From contig JAWKTN010000009.1 in NCBI GenBank assembly GCA_041399065.1, positions 62,001 through 126,000 of the forward strand: 64,000 nt of DNA. Reading direction: 5' to 3'. Below, piece by piece: positions 16,635 through 26,765 of the stretch. The notes under the pieces are model-generated. The model saw nothing but the letters and a program-made list of their open reading frames with translations, was not told the origin of the DNA and ran no database searches. How positions within the stretch are numbered: position 1 is the first letter of the stretch; every line of letters starts with the position of its first letter. Source of the stretch: JAGQPD01 sp020426865. GTDB lineage: Bacteria > Planctomycetota > Planctomycetia > Pirellulales > Pirellulaceae. A program made the position numbers and the translations under genes.

Positions 16635-17478
16635 GGCGATGAAAGCGATCCAGCAGATCTTTCGTAACCGGACCGGGCTTGCCGTCCCCAATCGTGCGAC
16701 TGTCGACCTTGACGACGGGAATCACCTCGGCGGCACTGCCGGTCAAGAAACATTCGTCAGCGATATAGACATCGTGACGCGTCATCGCTTCCTGGACGAC
16801 CCTCCGCCCCGACTGTTCCGCGAGTTCGATCACCGTTTGTCGCGTGATCCCTTCCAGGATTCCGGCATCGGTTGGGGGCGTAAAGACGATACCGTCGCGA
16901 ACCAAAAAGATATTGTCGCCGGTGCATTCGGCAACCTCACCCTTATGATTTAGCATCAGTGCTTCCACGCAGCCTGCTTGCAACCCTTCCAATTTCGCGA
17001 GGATGTTGTTGAGATAATTCAGGGACTTGACCCGCGGACTTAACGCTGCTGGGTGGTTCCGAATCGTGCTGGCCGTAATGATGTGCAGACCGTTTTCGTA
17101 CAATTCCTGCGGGTACAGTTGGATGCGATCCGCGATGACAACTACTTGTGGATTGCTCGTTCGATTGGGATCCAGGCCCAATGAACCTGCGCCACGCGTG
17201 ACCAGCAAACGGATGTATCCTTCTTGAATCTTGTTGGCCGCGACCGTTTCGTTGACGGCCGCTGTCATCTCTTCCGGCGTCATGGGAATCGTCAGACAAA
17301 TGGCTTTCGCGGAATCCCAGAGCCGGTCCAAGTGTTCCTGCAAACGAAACACGCGACCGCCATAGATGCGCATTCCTTCGAACACGCCATCGCCATACAA
17401 TAGTCCGTGATCGTAGACGCTGATCTTCGCGTCATCTTTGTCGACCAATTTGCCAGCCAGGTATACCTTCAACGACAT
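16618..17478 (-). CDS. ilvE: PLP class IV aminotransferase (branched-chain type)
   Basis: A 286-residue fold-type IV PLP enzyme that transfers amino groups between branched-chain amino acids and 2-oxoglutarate. Key features: YDHGLLYGDGVFEGMRIYGG near the N-terminus, the Schiff-base lysine K151 in RVKSLNYLNNILAK, and the PLP phosphate motif EVAECTGDNIF (E184). ATG 17478 is preceded by GGGAAACGTGGA. Class IV also contains D-amino-acid transaminase and aminodeoxychorismate lyase; the length and the SLNYLNN motif favour IlvE. It lies 22 bp downstream of the ABC ATPase gene on the same strand. Confidence 0.88.
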   Translation of the reverse strand: MSLKVYLAGKLVDKDDAKISVYDHGLLYGDGVFEGMRIYGGRVFRLQEHLDRLWDSAKAICLTIPMTPEEMTAAVNETVAANKIQEGYIRLLVTRGAGSLGLDPNRTSNPQVVVIADRIQLYPQELYENGLHIITASTIRNHPAALSPRVKSLNYLNNILAKLEGLQAGCVEALMLNHKGEVAECTGDNIFLVRDGIVFTPPTDAGILEGITRQTVIELAEQSGRRVVQEAMTRHDVYIADECFLTGSAAEVIPVVKVDSRTIGDGKPGPVTKDLLDRFHRLTRQA

Positions 17479-17500
17479 AGATCCACGTTTCCCGTAATCT

Positions 17501-18310
17501 TCAGGCCGAAACCACGCTCCCCTCAACCAATTGTACCGTTCGATGTGCTTGTTGCGCAATCGCCAGGTCATGTGTGACCATGACTATAGTCAGCCGCTGC
17601 TGCTCATTCAAGGTGCGCAGGATCTCCATGATCTCGGTACCGGTCCGGCGATCGAGGTTTCCCGTCGGTTCGTCGGCAAGCAGCACGCGTGGTCCGGCCA
17701 CGAGTGCACGCGCGATCGCGACGCGTTGCATTTCGCCGCCGGACAATTCCTTTGGACGGTGCTTTAATCGATGTCCGAGTCCCACCAATTCCAACAGTTC
17801 CTCTGCTCGTCGGCAATACTCGGACGTTCGCCGCCAATACCCCCATACTCCTTCGCGAATCATGCTGGGAAGTAGGACATTTTCGCACGCCGAAAGTTCG
17901 GGCAGCAAATGATAAAACTGGAAGACCATGCCGAAATGACGATTTCGTAAGACATCCCGCCCGCGCGGACTTAGATTGTCAATCCGGTTGCCTTCGAAGT
18001 AGATCTCGCCACCGTCCGGCTGATCGAGCGTCCCAAGCAGATGCAACAAGGTACTCTTGCCCGAACCGCTTTGCCCGACGATCGAGACGAATTCGCCCTC
18101 TTCTACATCGAGATCGACACCCCGCAGCACGGGGATTTCCACCGATCCCTTGCGATATCGCCGTACGAGGTCGCGCGAGCCGAGCAGCGAAGTGACCGAC
18201 GACGACGTGACTCGCTGACGGGTAAGGGTCTGCCATCTTCGTTTTCGCGCCGTTTGCATCTGCTGCGATGGCACTTGCTGCGAATCCGCTACCTGCGTGG
18301 TCTTACTCAT
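17501..18310 (-). CDS. ABC transporter ATP-binding protein, LolD/MacB type
   Basis: A 269-residue ATPase. Walker A is GQSGSGKST (79-87), the Q-loop glutamine is at 131, the signature is LSGGEMQ (189-195), Walker B is VLLADEP (209-215), and the H-loop is in VMVTHD. The first 40 residues are an unusual polar extension. The start overlaps the stop of the FtsX-type permease gene by 8 bp (ATGAGTAA), so the two make one transporter. LolD-type ATPases power lipoprotein release from the inner membrane, or mechanotransmission in MacB-like systems. Which substrate applies here cannot be read from sequence. Confidence 0.93.
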   Translation of the reverse strand: MSKTTQVADSQQVPSQQMQTARKRRWQTLTRQRVTSSSVTSLLGSRDLVRRYRKGSVEIPVLRGVDLDVEEGEFVSIVGQSGSGKSTLLHLLGTLDQPDGGEIYFEGNRIDNLSPRGRDVLRNRHFGMVFQFYHLLPELSACENVLLPSMIREGVWGYWRRTSEYCRRAEELLELVGLGHRLKHRPKELSGGEMQRVAIARALVAGPRVLLADEPTGNLDRRTGTEIMEILRTLNEQQRLTIVMVTHDLAIAQQAHRTVQLVEGSVVSA

Positions 18311-19826
18311 AACGCAATGCCTCCACCGGATGTAGTCGGGCCGCGCGCAAAGCCGGCATGACACTGGACAGGACCGCAATCCCCATCGCGCCGAGCATGA
18401 TCCACATGACTGTCCATGGATTGATGATCGTAGGGATCTGTTGGAAATAGTAAATCGTTGGATCGAAGACCTCTCTGCCCGTGATCCATCCGACGAGCTC
18501 GGCAATGTTGTTGATATAGACTACGAACAGCAGACCCAACACCATTCCCACGCCGGAGCCGACGCAGCCGAGCGACAGGCCGTATCCCAGGAAAATAGCC
18601 ATCACGCCGCGATTCGGCGCGCCCAGCGATTTGAGAATCCCGATGTCGCGTGTTTTTTCCACGACGATCATGTAAAACGTTGCCAGGATGCCAAAGCCGG
18701 CGACCGCGATGATCATGAACAGGAGAATATTCAAGATCGTTGTTTCCATTTTGACCGCGGCCAACAGCGGTCCTTGCATGTCCTTCCAGGTCTGGATCTG
18801 AAAGTGAAACAGCTGTGCCGGATATTGGTCACGCAAACGATCGCGGGCGGCATCCAGATCGGCGTCCGGCTTCAGCTTGATCTGGATCGCCGACACCGCC
18901 CCCCGTTGAGTCTGGGGATCGATCATCCCACGCATCTTCTGGAGTCGCTCGAGCGGCACAAAGGCGAACGTTGAATCGTACTCGCTCATCTTGCTCTCAT
19001 ACAGGTCGACTACCGTAAAAACGTCGCTAACCGCCTTCGGTGGCGTTCCGGCAGTGGGAAAGGTGACCTTTACGTCGTCACCCGGTCGGGCAAAGAAGTA
19101 ATCGTTTACACCGCCCTCTTGATCCCGCGCCCGAACGCTGCAAATCGCAATCCCCAATACCATCCCATCGTACGGACGTAGCGGATCGATCGGCTCGGCG
19201 ATCTCATTGTCCGCCAGGGCCGCGAAAGGATCGGCGGGAACGTCGTTGTTTTCCTCTGCGCCGGCCGTCGCCTGTGGAACGCTTTCGGCGCGTTGCATCA
19301 ATCGCATCTGCTGCTCCAACGCCTGCTCGTACCGCACCCGCGCTCGACGATGCGACCAACCCGCATTTCCCAACCTCGCATCGTAACCTCCGTCGTGCAA
19401 TTCAAACGACAACCGGTCGCGATTGGCGTCATTCAACAAATATTTGCTGAAGTCACTTACGTGGGCGTAGGTCTCGCGGTCGATTCCGATCAGATTGATG
19501 TGCCGCGTCTGCCATTGATTGTTGACTTTGAAGCTCAATACCGCTGGCACCTGCACGGTGGCGGTCATTCCTGCCACGTCGTCCCCGAGGATCTTGCGGA
19601 TGTCCGCCATCACCGCCTGTGGATCCGTAATCCCCTCCATCGCGTACGATTCCAACACCACATCCGAGAGAATGCCGTGCAGCCGCTGATACATTTCGGC
19701 TTGAAATCCGTCCATCACGCTGTTGACGACGATCATCGTCGCCACCCCCAACGTGACACTGACGATCGACGCCAGAGCTATAAAACGCGTGCGGAGATAC
19801 CGCTGACAAAGTAGCAGCTTGAACAT
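18303..19826 (-). CDS. FtsX/LolC-type ABC permease
   Basis: A 507-residue membrane protein. One N-terminal span (about residues 15-40, IALASIVSVTLGVATMIVVNSVMDGF) is followed by a large periplasmic MacB-core-like domain. Three C-terminal spans follow (ILNILLFMIIAVAGFGILATFYMIVVEKTRDIGILKSLG...), the arrangement of LolC/LolE. KSLGAPNRGVMAIF is the coupling-helix region. ATG 19826 has AAGGA 7 bases upstream. The periplasmic domain is larger than in E. coli LolC (about 400 residues in total), with a low-complexity insert around residues 175-215. It partners with the overlapping ATPase; a third component is not adjacent. Confidence 0.92.
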   Translation of the reverse strand: MFKLLLCQRYLRTRFIALASIVSVTLGVATMIVVNSVMDGFQAEMYQRLHGILSDVVLESYAMEGITDPQAVMADIRKILGDDVAGMTATVQVPAVLSFKVNNQWQTRHINLIGIDRETYAHVSDFSKYLLNDANRDRLSFELHDGGYDARLGNAGWSHRRARVRYEQALEQQMRLMQRAESVPQATAGAEENNDVPADPFAALADNEIAEPIDPLRPYDGMVLGIAICSVRARDQEGGVNDYFFARPGDDVKVTFPTAGTPPKAVSDVFTVVDLYESKMSEYDSTFAFVPLERLQKMRGMIDPQTQRGAVSAIQIKLKPDADLDAARDRLRDQYPAQLFHFQIQTWKDMQGPLLAAVKMETTILNILLFMIIAVAGFGILATFYMIVVEKTRDIGILKSLGAPNRGVMAIFLGYGLSLGCVGSGVGMVLGLLFVVYINNIAELVGWITGREVFDPTIYYFQQIPTIINPWTVMWIMLGAMGIAVLSSVMPALRAARLHPVEALRYE

Positions 19827-19865
19827 GGCCAATCCTTTGGCAAAACAGTGCGTCCTTGCACCAGC

Positions 19866-21440
19866 TTACTGCGGTCGCAGTAACGGGAACAAGATAATAT
19901 CGCGTATTGTCTGTGTATTTGTTAACAGCATCACCAACCGGTCGATGCCAATTCCCAATCCGCCGGCCGGCGGCATCCCGTGCCGCAACGCGCGAATGAA
20001 ATCGTTGTCCATTCGGGCCATCGAGTCTTCGTCACTCACCCCCGCCAATTGCGTGCGGAACAATTCCTCCTGCAAATCAGGGTCGTTCAGCTCCGTGTAG
20101 GCATTGGCCAATTCCATCCCCTGCACGAACAACTCGAATCGCTCCGCAATCTCGGGATGGCCCGCCTTCCGCTTGGTCAGCGGGCAAATGCTCGATGGGT
20201 AATCAACAACGAAAATCGGCCCTGTCAGTGCGTCCTCGACCTTTTCTTCAAACACGTCACTCTTGATTACGTCGGGATGCCGACCCGCCGTTTCAATCCC
20301 CAGCTTCGCGGCCAACTGTGCGATTCCAGTCACGTCATCAGCCGCCAAACCGGTCTGTTCGCTGAATAAGTCGTTGTAGCTCTTGCGCGCAAACGGTGCT
20401 GAGAAGTCGATTTCTACGTCGCCCCATTGCAGCTTCGGACCCCGTCCGATCGCCGCCAACGCGCCGGTGATAATCCGCTCCGTCAAATCCATCATCGTCT
20501 CATAGTTGCCGTAGGCCTCGTACACCTCCAGCATCGTAAACTCGGGATTGTGTCGTGGGCTGATCCCCTCGTTGCGATAGACGCGCCCCAGTTCGTACAC
20601 CCGTTCCATGCCCCCCACCAGCAATCGCTTCAGATGCAGCTCCAACGCGATCCGCATGAAGAGGTTGATATCCAAGGCATTGTGGTGAGTGACAAACGGA
20701 CGCGCTGCCGCACCGCCCGCGATCGAATGCAACGTCGGTCCCTCAATCTCGCAGAAGTCCTGTTCCGATAGCGTCTGCCGAATCGATTGCACGATCCGCG
20801 TTCGGTCCAGAAACCGCTCCAGAACCCCCTCGCCATACGTGAGGTCCAAGTACCGCATCCGCTGACGTAACTCAGGATCTTTGAGCCCGTGGTACTTTTC
20901 GGGTGGCGGCTCCAGCGACTTGCACAACATGTGCAATCTCTCGGCGAAAATTGTCAACTCGCCCGTCTTCGTTCGGCCGAGCCGGCCATCCACCCCTACG
21001 ATGTCCCCCAGGTCGAAACAGTCGGCCAATGCCCAACTCGACTCGCCAACCTGCTTCTGGCCCACAAATACCTGAATATCCCCGGTCTGATCCCGGATAT
21101 TCAAGAATACCAGCTTGCCCGTCGGCCGCTGCAGAATGATCCGACCCGCCGCTCGTACCTGTGGCCCCGTCAGTTCGCCCTTGCCCTGCTCGGACAACCA
21201 CGCACGAAAATCAAACGGCGCTGCACCCTCCCCCAATCCATCCAGCCCCGCCGGCAACTCGCGCTCGTCCCCCCTCGCTCCGAAATCGGATCTCTCCCGC
21301 GCGACCACGCAACTCGCCAATCGACGACCGATCGTCAAATCGCCCCCCCACGGATCGACCCCCATCTCACTGATACGAGCCAGCTTTTCCCGTCGAGGCT
21401 CCAGCCCCGATTCAGTATTGTTTTCCGGATGTTCGGTCAT
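19866..21440 (-). CDS. lysS: Lysyl-tRNA synthetase, class II
   Basis: Charges tRNA-Lys with lysine in the cytoplasm. An OB-fold anticodon-binding domain (VRAAGRIILQRPTGKLVFLNIRD) is followed by the class II core. Motif 2 is VYRNEGISPRHNPEFTMLE and motif 3 is GLGIGIDRLVMLLT; MELANAYTELNDP is a lysine-pocket segment. About 524 residues, normal for LysS. ATG 21440 is preferred by position; a GTG at 21467 in the same frame has a GGGAAAT upstream and is a credible alternative that adds nine residues. It is a single gene divergent from the oxidoreductase at 21808. Confidence 0.96.
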   Translation of the reverse strand: MTEHPENNTESGLEPRREKLARISEMGVDPWGGDLTIGRRLASCVVARERSDFGARGDERELPAGLDGLGEGAAPFDFRAWLSEQGKGELTGPQVRAAGRIILQRPTGKLVFLNIRDQTGDIQVFVGQKQVGESSWALADCFDLGDIVGVDGRLGRTKTGELTIFAERLHMLCKSLEPPPEKYHGLKDPELRQRMRYLDLTYGEGVLERFLDRTRIVQSIRQTLSEQDFCEIEGPTLHSIAGGAAARPFVTHHNALDINLFMRIALELHLKRLLVGGMERVYELGRVYRNEGISPRHNPEFTMLEVYEAYGNYETMMDLTERIITGALAAIGRGPKLQWGDVEIDFSAPFARKSYNDLFSEQTGLAADDVTGIAQLAAKLGIETAGRHPDVIKSDVFEEKVEDALTGPIFVVDYPSSICPLTKRKAGHPEIAERFELFVQGMELANAYTELNDPDLQEELFRTQLAGVSDEDSMARMDNDFIRALRHGMPPAGGLGIGIDRLVMLLTNTQTIRDIILFPLLRPQ

Positions 21441-21807
21441 CGTCGACGTGTCGTCTGTCGGCCGCACAGGCTATTTCCCAGCTGCTGCCACATGGGGTAA
21501 ATGTAAAGATAAAGAGTCGCGACATTTTAGTTAATCCAGGCAGGACGTCAATGTCAGCCGAGGTCAATGTCAGCCGATGCTCGTGCTAGCGACTCGAAAC
21601 TGATTCTCCGAATCAAACGCGGCATGTGCTGCGAATTTCTGCCTGCAGAGAACTCGACGCGGAAGGGCAAGCTACGGGAGGGCAAGCTACGACGGGAGGG
21701 CGCAGTCGGGCGTCGGATTGGACAAATACTGCGGTGCCGCGTATCCTGTCGTGATTGTTCCCCGCTGTACCTCGTTCCGTTATATAAAAGGTAGAAAAGG
21801 TGTTCCG
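21441..21807. other. Intergenic region with two tandem duplications
   Basis: 367 bp between divergent lysS and the oxidoreductase gene. GTCAATGTCAGCCGA occurs at 21547-21561 and 21563-21577. A second duplication, G(G/A)AGGGCAAGCTACG, lies at 21662-21676 and 21677-21691. A TATATAAAAGG stretch precedes the oxidoreductase start. No ORF is convincing. Confidence 0.6.
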
Positions 21808-23160
21808 ATGACGCTCGACCGACGCACGTTCATCAAATCCACGATTGCTAGCGGGGTCGCTTTGGCGGCTCCCGCGGTGTTAGGCCAACAACCCAAAGGT
21901 ACGCAAAGCTACCGTACCGCTTTGATTGGCACGGGCTGGTGGGGGATGAACATCCTGGGCGAAGCGATGCTTTCCAAACAGTCCAAAGTGGTCGGACTGT
22001 GCGATGTCGATCAGCGGCAATTGAATCCGGCGCTAGAGCGGGTCAAAAAAGAAACGGGCGACACGCCCAAGGCCTTTCGTGACTATCGGGAACTGCTGGA
22101 GGAAACCCGCCCCGAGATTGTAATTGTCGCCACGCCGGATCATTGGCATCCGCTGATCACCATTGCCGCCGTCAAGTCGGGAGCACACGTGTATGTGGAA
22201 AAGCCGATCAGCCACACGATCGCCGAAGGTCGCGCGATGGTCAATGCCGCTCGGGCAGCCGGCCGGATGGTGCAAGTTGGAACGCATCGTCGTGTGTCGC
22301 CGCACAATGTGAGCGGCATGGAGTTTCTAAGATCCGGCAAGGCAGGCAAGATCGGCATGGTTCGTGCTTTTGTGCACTACGGCGGTGGTCCCGAAACACC
22401 TGTGCCCAACATCGATCCACCCAAGGAGATTGACTGGGACATGTGGTGCGGTCCGGCGCCGTTGCGTCACTATTGCGAAAACATTGGTAACCCGTGGGGC
22501 AACGCAGTTCATCCGCGCGGCTTCCGCAACTATTTGGACTATGCCAACGGCACGCTTGGCGATTGGGGTATCCACTGGATGGATCAAATCCTGTGGTGGA
22601 CCGAGGAAAAGTTTCCTCGCAAGGTCTACTCCACAGGTGGCCGGCCGGTTGCCGGACCGGCGATCTACAATGACAGGGAACAGACCACCGATGCGCCGGA
22701 TCATCAGGTCGCGGTGTTTGAATTCGAGAGTTTTACAGCCACTTGGGAACACCGGAAGTTCGCACATAACCGAGCAGAAAAAGGTGAAAATGTCGGATGC
22801 CACTTTTATGGCACCGAAGGCACGTTCCACCAAGGATGGCAAGACGGTTGGCGGTTCTATCCCACCGACGGCCGTGGCGAACCCCAACATCAATCGCCGC
22901 AATTGCATCAGCCGGACGATCAGAACATCAAGGAGTTGTGGGCGGATTTGCTACAGTCGATCCAAACGGGAACGCGCCCCGTCTGTGATATCGAGATCGC
23001 TCATCGTTCCACCACCATGAGCCTGCTCGGAATGCTCTCGCTGAAACTAGGGCGGAACATCCATTGGGATGGCGAGCGAGAACAGATCGTGGATGACGAC
23101 GAAGCCAACAAGCTATTGCGGCGAGAATATCGGGGTGCGTGGGAATACCCGGAAGCTTGA
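21808..23160 (+). CDS. TAT-exported Gfo/Idh/MocA-family oxidoreductase
   Basis: A 450-residue NAD(P)-binding oxidoreductase. The N-terminal MTLDRRTFIKSTIASGVALAAP is a twin-arginine signal ending near VLGQQP. The Rossmann motif ALIGTGWWGMN, ATPDHWHPL and EKPISHTIAEGR are the family's cofactor and EKP motifs. The C-terminal domain ends GAWEYPEA, typical of planctomycete members. ATG 21808 has AAAAGG about 9 bases upstream. It precedes, on the opposite strand, a GntP permease and then sugar-acid dehydratase and lyase genes. Export makes it an unlikely cytoplasmic pathway step; it may oxidise sugars in the periplasm. Confidence 0.92.
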   Translation: MTLDRRTFIKSTIASGVALAAPAVLGQQPKGTQSYRTALIGTGWWGMNILGEAMLSKQSKVVGLCDVDQRQLNPALERVKKETGDTPKAFRDYRELLEETRPEIVIVATPDHWHPLITIAAVKSGAHVYVEKPISHTIAEGRAMVNAARAAGRMVQVGTHRRVSPHNVSGMEFLRSGKAGKIGMVRAFVHYGGGPETPVPNIDPPKEIDWDMWCGPAPLRHYCENIGNPWGNAVHPRGFRNYLDYANGTLGDWGIHWMDQILWWTEEKFPRKVYSTGGRPVAGPAIYNDREQTTDAPDHQVAVFEFESFTATWEHRKFAHNRAEKGENVGCHFYGTEGTFHQGWQDGWRFYPTDGRGEPQHQSPQLHQPDDQNIKELWADLLQSIQTGTRPVCDIEIAHRSTTMSLLGMLSLKLGRNIHWDGEREQIVDDDEANKLLRREYRGAWEYPEA

Positions 23161-23180
23161 CTGCGACCGGGCAGCAAAGC

Positions 23181-24677
23181 CTATCGCAACGGAAGGAAGC
23201 AGGCCCCCAAGAGCGTTGCTACAAATCCGACACAACCCATCACGGTTAACGCGACCGTAAATGTCTTAAACGTTTCAACTGTCGTCATGCCACTCATCCG
23301 AGACACGATCCAGAATCCACTATCGTTCATCCAGGGGAGGGGCTTCGAGCCGCAGCCGATCGCCAAATACAGATAAACTGAATGATACGGCAGTGACAAG
23401 TGTGTGGCGACCGGAGCGATGATTCCCACAGCAGTGATCATCGATACCGTGGCCGAACCTTGAGCACAACGAACCAGTGCCGTCACGACAAACGCCACCA
23501 CCAATAGGAGCACACCGCTGCTTTCCTGTGGCATCGAACTGGCAATCACATCAGCGATATCGGTTTGGCGGATCACGGTGCCCAAGGCACCCCCCGACGC
23601 TGTAATCATGATTGTCAACGCGCCATCGCGCATTGCCGATGTTGTCGCTTGCCATATCGACGATGTTGCCGATGCACTCCTTTCTCCACGATAGACGGCC
23701 TGCATCCACATGGCTGCGATCGCGGCAACCGTTAGCGCAACGTTTTTGTCCCCGCCTACCGCGGTGGATAGCACATGATAACTCTGCCAGTGATTCAACT
23801 GGGGGCCAACCAGGATCAATGCCAAGGGAATAACGATCGGCAGCAGCGCGAACCACAGCGGCGGGGCTGGTTCTGGCGTCGTGTCGGCTGACGAGGTGAT
23901 GACTGAGGAGCCCAGTGCGGCTGGGCCGAAGATGGAAGGCGATTCGACGGTGTCTGGCACAATCGTCCAGCGTCGATTCGCCCATACGCAATAGGCGTAG
24001 CCCGCTGCAACCGAGATGACTCCGACGATGCTTCCACCCAACACCGCCGCCCAAAAATCAATGCCAACTTCCTTCGCGACCAGTAGGGGGCCCGGCGTTG
24101 GCGGGACAAGCGAATGCGCCATCGTGGCACCCACGACGATCGACATCACGTACAGCAAGTAGCTCTTTCGCGTCTTCAGATACAACGACTTTGCCAACGG
24201 AATCATCAAAAAGAAGATTGTGTCGAAAAACACGGGAACACCCAACACGAATCCGCTGGCGACAAACGCCCACGGCGCTCGACGTTCCCCGACCAATCGC
24301 AATGCCGCCCGAATAATCCGTTCGGCTGCGCCGCTTTGCAGGAGGCATTTGCCAATGATCGCCGCCATCGCGATCACCCAACCGATGCTCTTGCATGTGT
24401 TGAGGAAACCCTCGATTACACGTGTTAACGGACGCTTCTGTAGATTTGCCTCGATTTGTTCCCTTGTCGATCCGGCCAGGTGGTCCAGGCCCTTGCGGGC
24501 TGCGGGATCCTGGCGAGCGACGGCGTGCAGCTCGTATTGTTCCAGGACCGAACGGGGCGTAATCGCGGCAATCAACGCGGCCGCCGCGATTAGCGCCAGA
24601 ATCGGATGCCATCGTAATCCGGCAATCGTTACCACAACCGTGGCAATACCACACAATAGAATGACAGCGGAAAACAT
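23181..24677 (-). CDS. GntP-family gluconate/sugar-acid:H+ symporter
   Basis: A 498-residue membrane protein with about 12 spans. GntP traits include FFDTIFFLMIPLAKSL, AHSLVPPTPGPLLVA and, near the C-terminus, GSKPLPWMNDSGFWIVSRMSGM. It imports gluconate or related aldonates by proton symport. The start at 24677 (MFSAVILLCGIATVVV) puts a hydrophobic span at the very N-terminus; the upstream 21 in-frame codons are polar and lack a good ribosome site, though the site at 24677 is also weak. It is convergent with the oxidoreductase (20 bp between stops) and divergent from the dehydratase gene. Confidence 0.9.
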   Translation of the reverse strand: MFSAVILLCGIATVVVTIAGLRWHPILALIAAAALIAAITPRSVLEQYELHAVARQDPAARKGLDHLAGSTREQIEANLQKRPLTRVIEGFLNTCKSIGWVIAMAAIIGKCLLQSGAAERIIRAALRLVGERRAPWAFVASGFVLGVPVFFDTIFFLMIPLAKSLYLKTRKSYLLYVMSIVVGATMAHSLVPPTPGPLLVAKEVGIDFWAAVLGGSIVGVISVAAGYAYCVWANRRWTIVPDTVESPSIFGPAALGSSVITSSADTTPEPAPPLWFALLPIVIPLALILVGPQLNHWQSYHVLSTAVGGDKNVALTVAAIAAMWMQAVYRGERSASATSSIWQATTSAMRDGALTIMITASGGALGTVIRQTDIADVIASSMPQESSGVLLLVVAFVVTALVRCAQGSATVSMITAVGIIAPVATHLSLPYHSVYLYLAIGCGSKPLPWMNDSGFWIVSRMSGMTTVETFKTFTVALTVMGCVGFVATLLGACFLPLR

Positions 24678-24916
24678 GATAGATCTTGGATGGTTGGCGA
24701 AGTCGATTCGGTAGTAATGTAACCGGCGGTAACGAGGCACGCAAACCGGTTCGAGTGTGACCTCTCAGTAACTTGACCTCACCGAGTCGACCCGCATGCG
24801 GTTACATTTATTTGGGGTGAGAGGGCGAAAGCGGAACCGGCGCCGGGCAAGGCGGCTGGAAATCGCTTATAATCGGCGATGCGAACACCCAATCTGTTAG
24901 AACATCGAGTCACGAC

Positions 24917-26656
24917 ATGAATCCGTCTGAAATGCATCGCGATGCGAGTCGACTTCGTAGCCAACGTTGGTTTGGTCCGGACGATCTACGATCGTTCGGC
25001 CATCGATCGCGGCTGAAGGGGATGGGCTGGGCCGACGATGATTACGCCGGCAAACCGGTGATCGGCATTCTCAACACATGGAGTGATTTGAACACATGCC
25101 ATTCTCACTTGCGTGAGCGCGCTGAGGATGTGAAACGCGGCGTCTGGCAAGCGGGAGGTTTTCCTGTTGAGGTGCCCGTGCTGTCGTTGGGCGAGATGCT
25201 GATGAAGCCGTCGACGATGCTGTACCGAAATCTGCTGGCGATGGAAACCGAAGAAGTGCTTCGCTGTCATCCGATCGATGGCGTCGTCTTGATGGGGGGC
25301 TGCGATAAGACGACCCCTGCGTTGATCATGGGTGCCATTACAATGGACTTGCCGGCGATCTATTTGCCGTGCGGTCCCATGCTCTCCGCCCACTATCGCG
25401 AAAATACCTTGGGCAGCGGCAGTGATGCCTGGAAGTACTGGGCGGAGCGACGTGCCGGCAATTTATGCGACGATGCCTGGTGCGAGATCGAGAATTGCAT
25501 CGCCCGGTCCGCTGGTCATTGCATGACGATGGGTACGGCATCGACAATGACTGCGATTGCGGAGTCGCTGGGGCTCACTCTGCCTGGTGCATCATCGATC
25601 CCGGCAGTCGTTGCCGAACATGCTCGCATGGCCAGCCGTAGTGGCCGCGAGATTGTCAACATGGTATGGGGCGATCGTCGACCGTCGACGTTCCTTTCGT
25701 CCGCCTCGTTTGACAATGCGATCGTTACGGACATGGCGATCGGTGGTTCGACGAATGCTATCGTGCATGTTCTCGCGATGGCTCGGCGGGCTGGCGTTTC
25801 ACTGACTTTGGATCGCTTCGACCAGCTGTCCCGGACAACCCCGGTTGTGGCGAATGTGCGACCCTCAGGCACGAAGTACCTGATGGAGGATTTTTATAAT
25901 GCCGGAGGATTGCGAGCTCTGTTGTGGCAGATTCGCGAGTTGCTCGACCTATCGTGCGGTACCGTTAACGGCAGGACGCTCGGCGCAAATATTGCCAACG
26001 CGGAAGTGTTTGATTCCGATGTTATCCGGACGCTCGATACCGCGATTGCGCCGGAAGGCGGTACGTTCGTCTTGCGTGGAAATCTCTCGCCCCACGGCTG
26101 TGTCATTAAACCGAGTGCGGCCGAGCCGCGATTGCTCAACCATACCGGACCGGCTGTCGTGTTCGAGAATTATCCAGACATGAAAGCACGGCTCAATCTG
26201 GACGGAACCGGGATCACTCCCGATTCGGTGCTTATCCTACGCAGTGCCGGACCGCTGGGAGGACCAGGGTTCCCGGAATGGGGGATGTTGCCGATCCCCG
26301 ACCGATTGTTGCGCGCAGGGGTCCGCGATATGGTCCGGTTGTCGGATGCACGGATGAGTGGCACAAGCTACGGGACATGCGTGTTGCATGTTTCACCTGA
26401 ATCGCACGTTGGCGGGCCGTTGGCGTTTGTGCAAAATGGTGACATGATAGAATTGAATGTTGCCGAGCGGCGTCTGCAGTTGCATGTAAGTGACGACGAA
26501 CTGGCGCGGCGGCAAAGCCAATGGGTGGCGCCGGCGGATAAGTACGGCCGTGGCTATGGCCAGCTGTTTTCGCGGCACGTTACACAGGCCCACGAGGGAT
26601 GCGATTTCGATTTCCTCCAACGTGGCCCAGCCATTCCCGAGCCCGATATCTTTTGA
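24917..26656 (+). CDS. IlvD/Edd-family sugar-acid dehydratase (L-arabinonate-like)
   Basis: A 579-residue iron-sulfur dehydratase that converts an aldonate to its 2-keto-3-deoxy form. The Fe-S ligands of the family are present: C61 in NTCHSHL, C129 in GGCDKTTP and C202 in SAGHCMTMGTAST. The late motif LSDARMSGTSYGTCVLHVSPE contains the catalytic serine. Length and the C-terminal GYGQLFSRHVTQAHEGCDFDFL match sugar-acid dehydratases (arabonate, xylonate, galactonate) better than the valine/isoleucine enzyme, which usually reads differently here. It lies 109 bp upstream of a DapA-like lyase, the expected next step. The exact substrate is unproven; L-arabinonate is the best guess. Confidence 0.9.
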   Translation: MNPSEMHRDASRLRSQRWFGPDDLRSFGHRSRLKGMGWADDDYAGKPVIGILNTWSDLNTCHSHLRERAEDVKRGVWQAGGFPVEVPVLSLGEMLMKPSTMLYRNLLAMETEEVLRCHPIDGVVLMGGCDKTTPALIMGAITMDLPAIYLPCGPMLSAHYRENTLGSGSDAWKYWAERRAGNLCDDAWCEIENCIARSAGHCMTMGTASTMTAIAESLGLTLPGASSIPAVVAEHARMASRSGREIVNMVWGDRRPSTFLSSASFDNAIVTDMAIGGSTNAIVHVLAMARRAGVSLTLDRFDQLSRTTPVVANVRPSGTKYLMEDFYNAGGLRALLWQIRELLDLSCGTVNGRTLGANIANAEVFDSDVIRTLDTAIAPEGGTFVLRGNLSPHGCVIKPSAAEPRLLNHTGPAVVFENYPDMKARLNLDGTGITPDSVLILRSAGPLGGPGFPEWGMLPIPDRLLRAGVRDMVRLSDARMSGTSYGTCVLHVSPESHVGGPLAFVQNGDMIELNVAERRLQLHVSDDELARRQSQWVAPADKYGRGYGQLFSRHVTQAHEGCDFDFLQRGPAIPEPDIF

Positions 26657-26765
26657 TGATTATACTACTGCGAATTCCGGTGATTATTATTACCCTGTAG
26701 ACGACAAGGCGACCTGTTGCGTTCGCCTCACAACGTATGGCTCAACCATTTAATGAAGGACTCGT

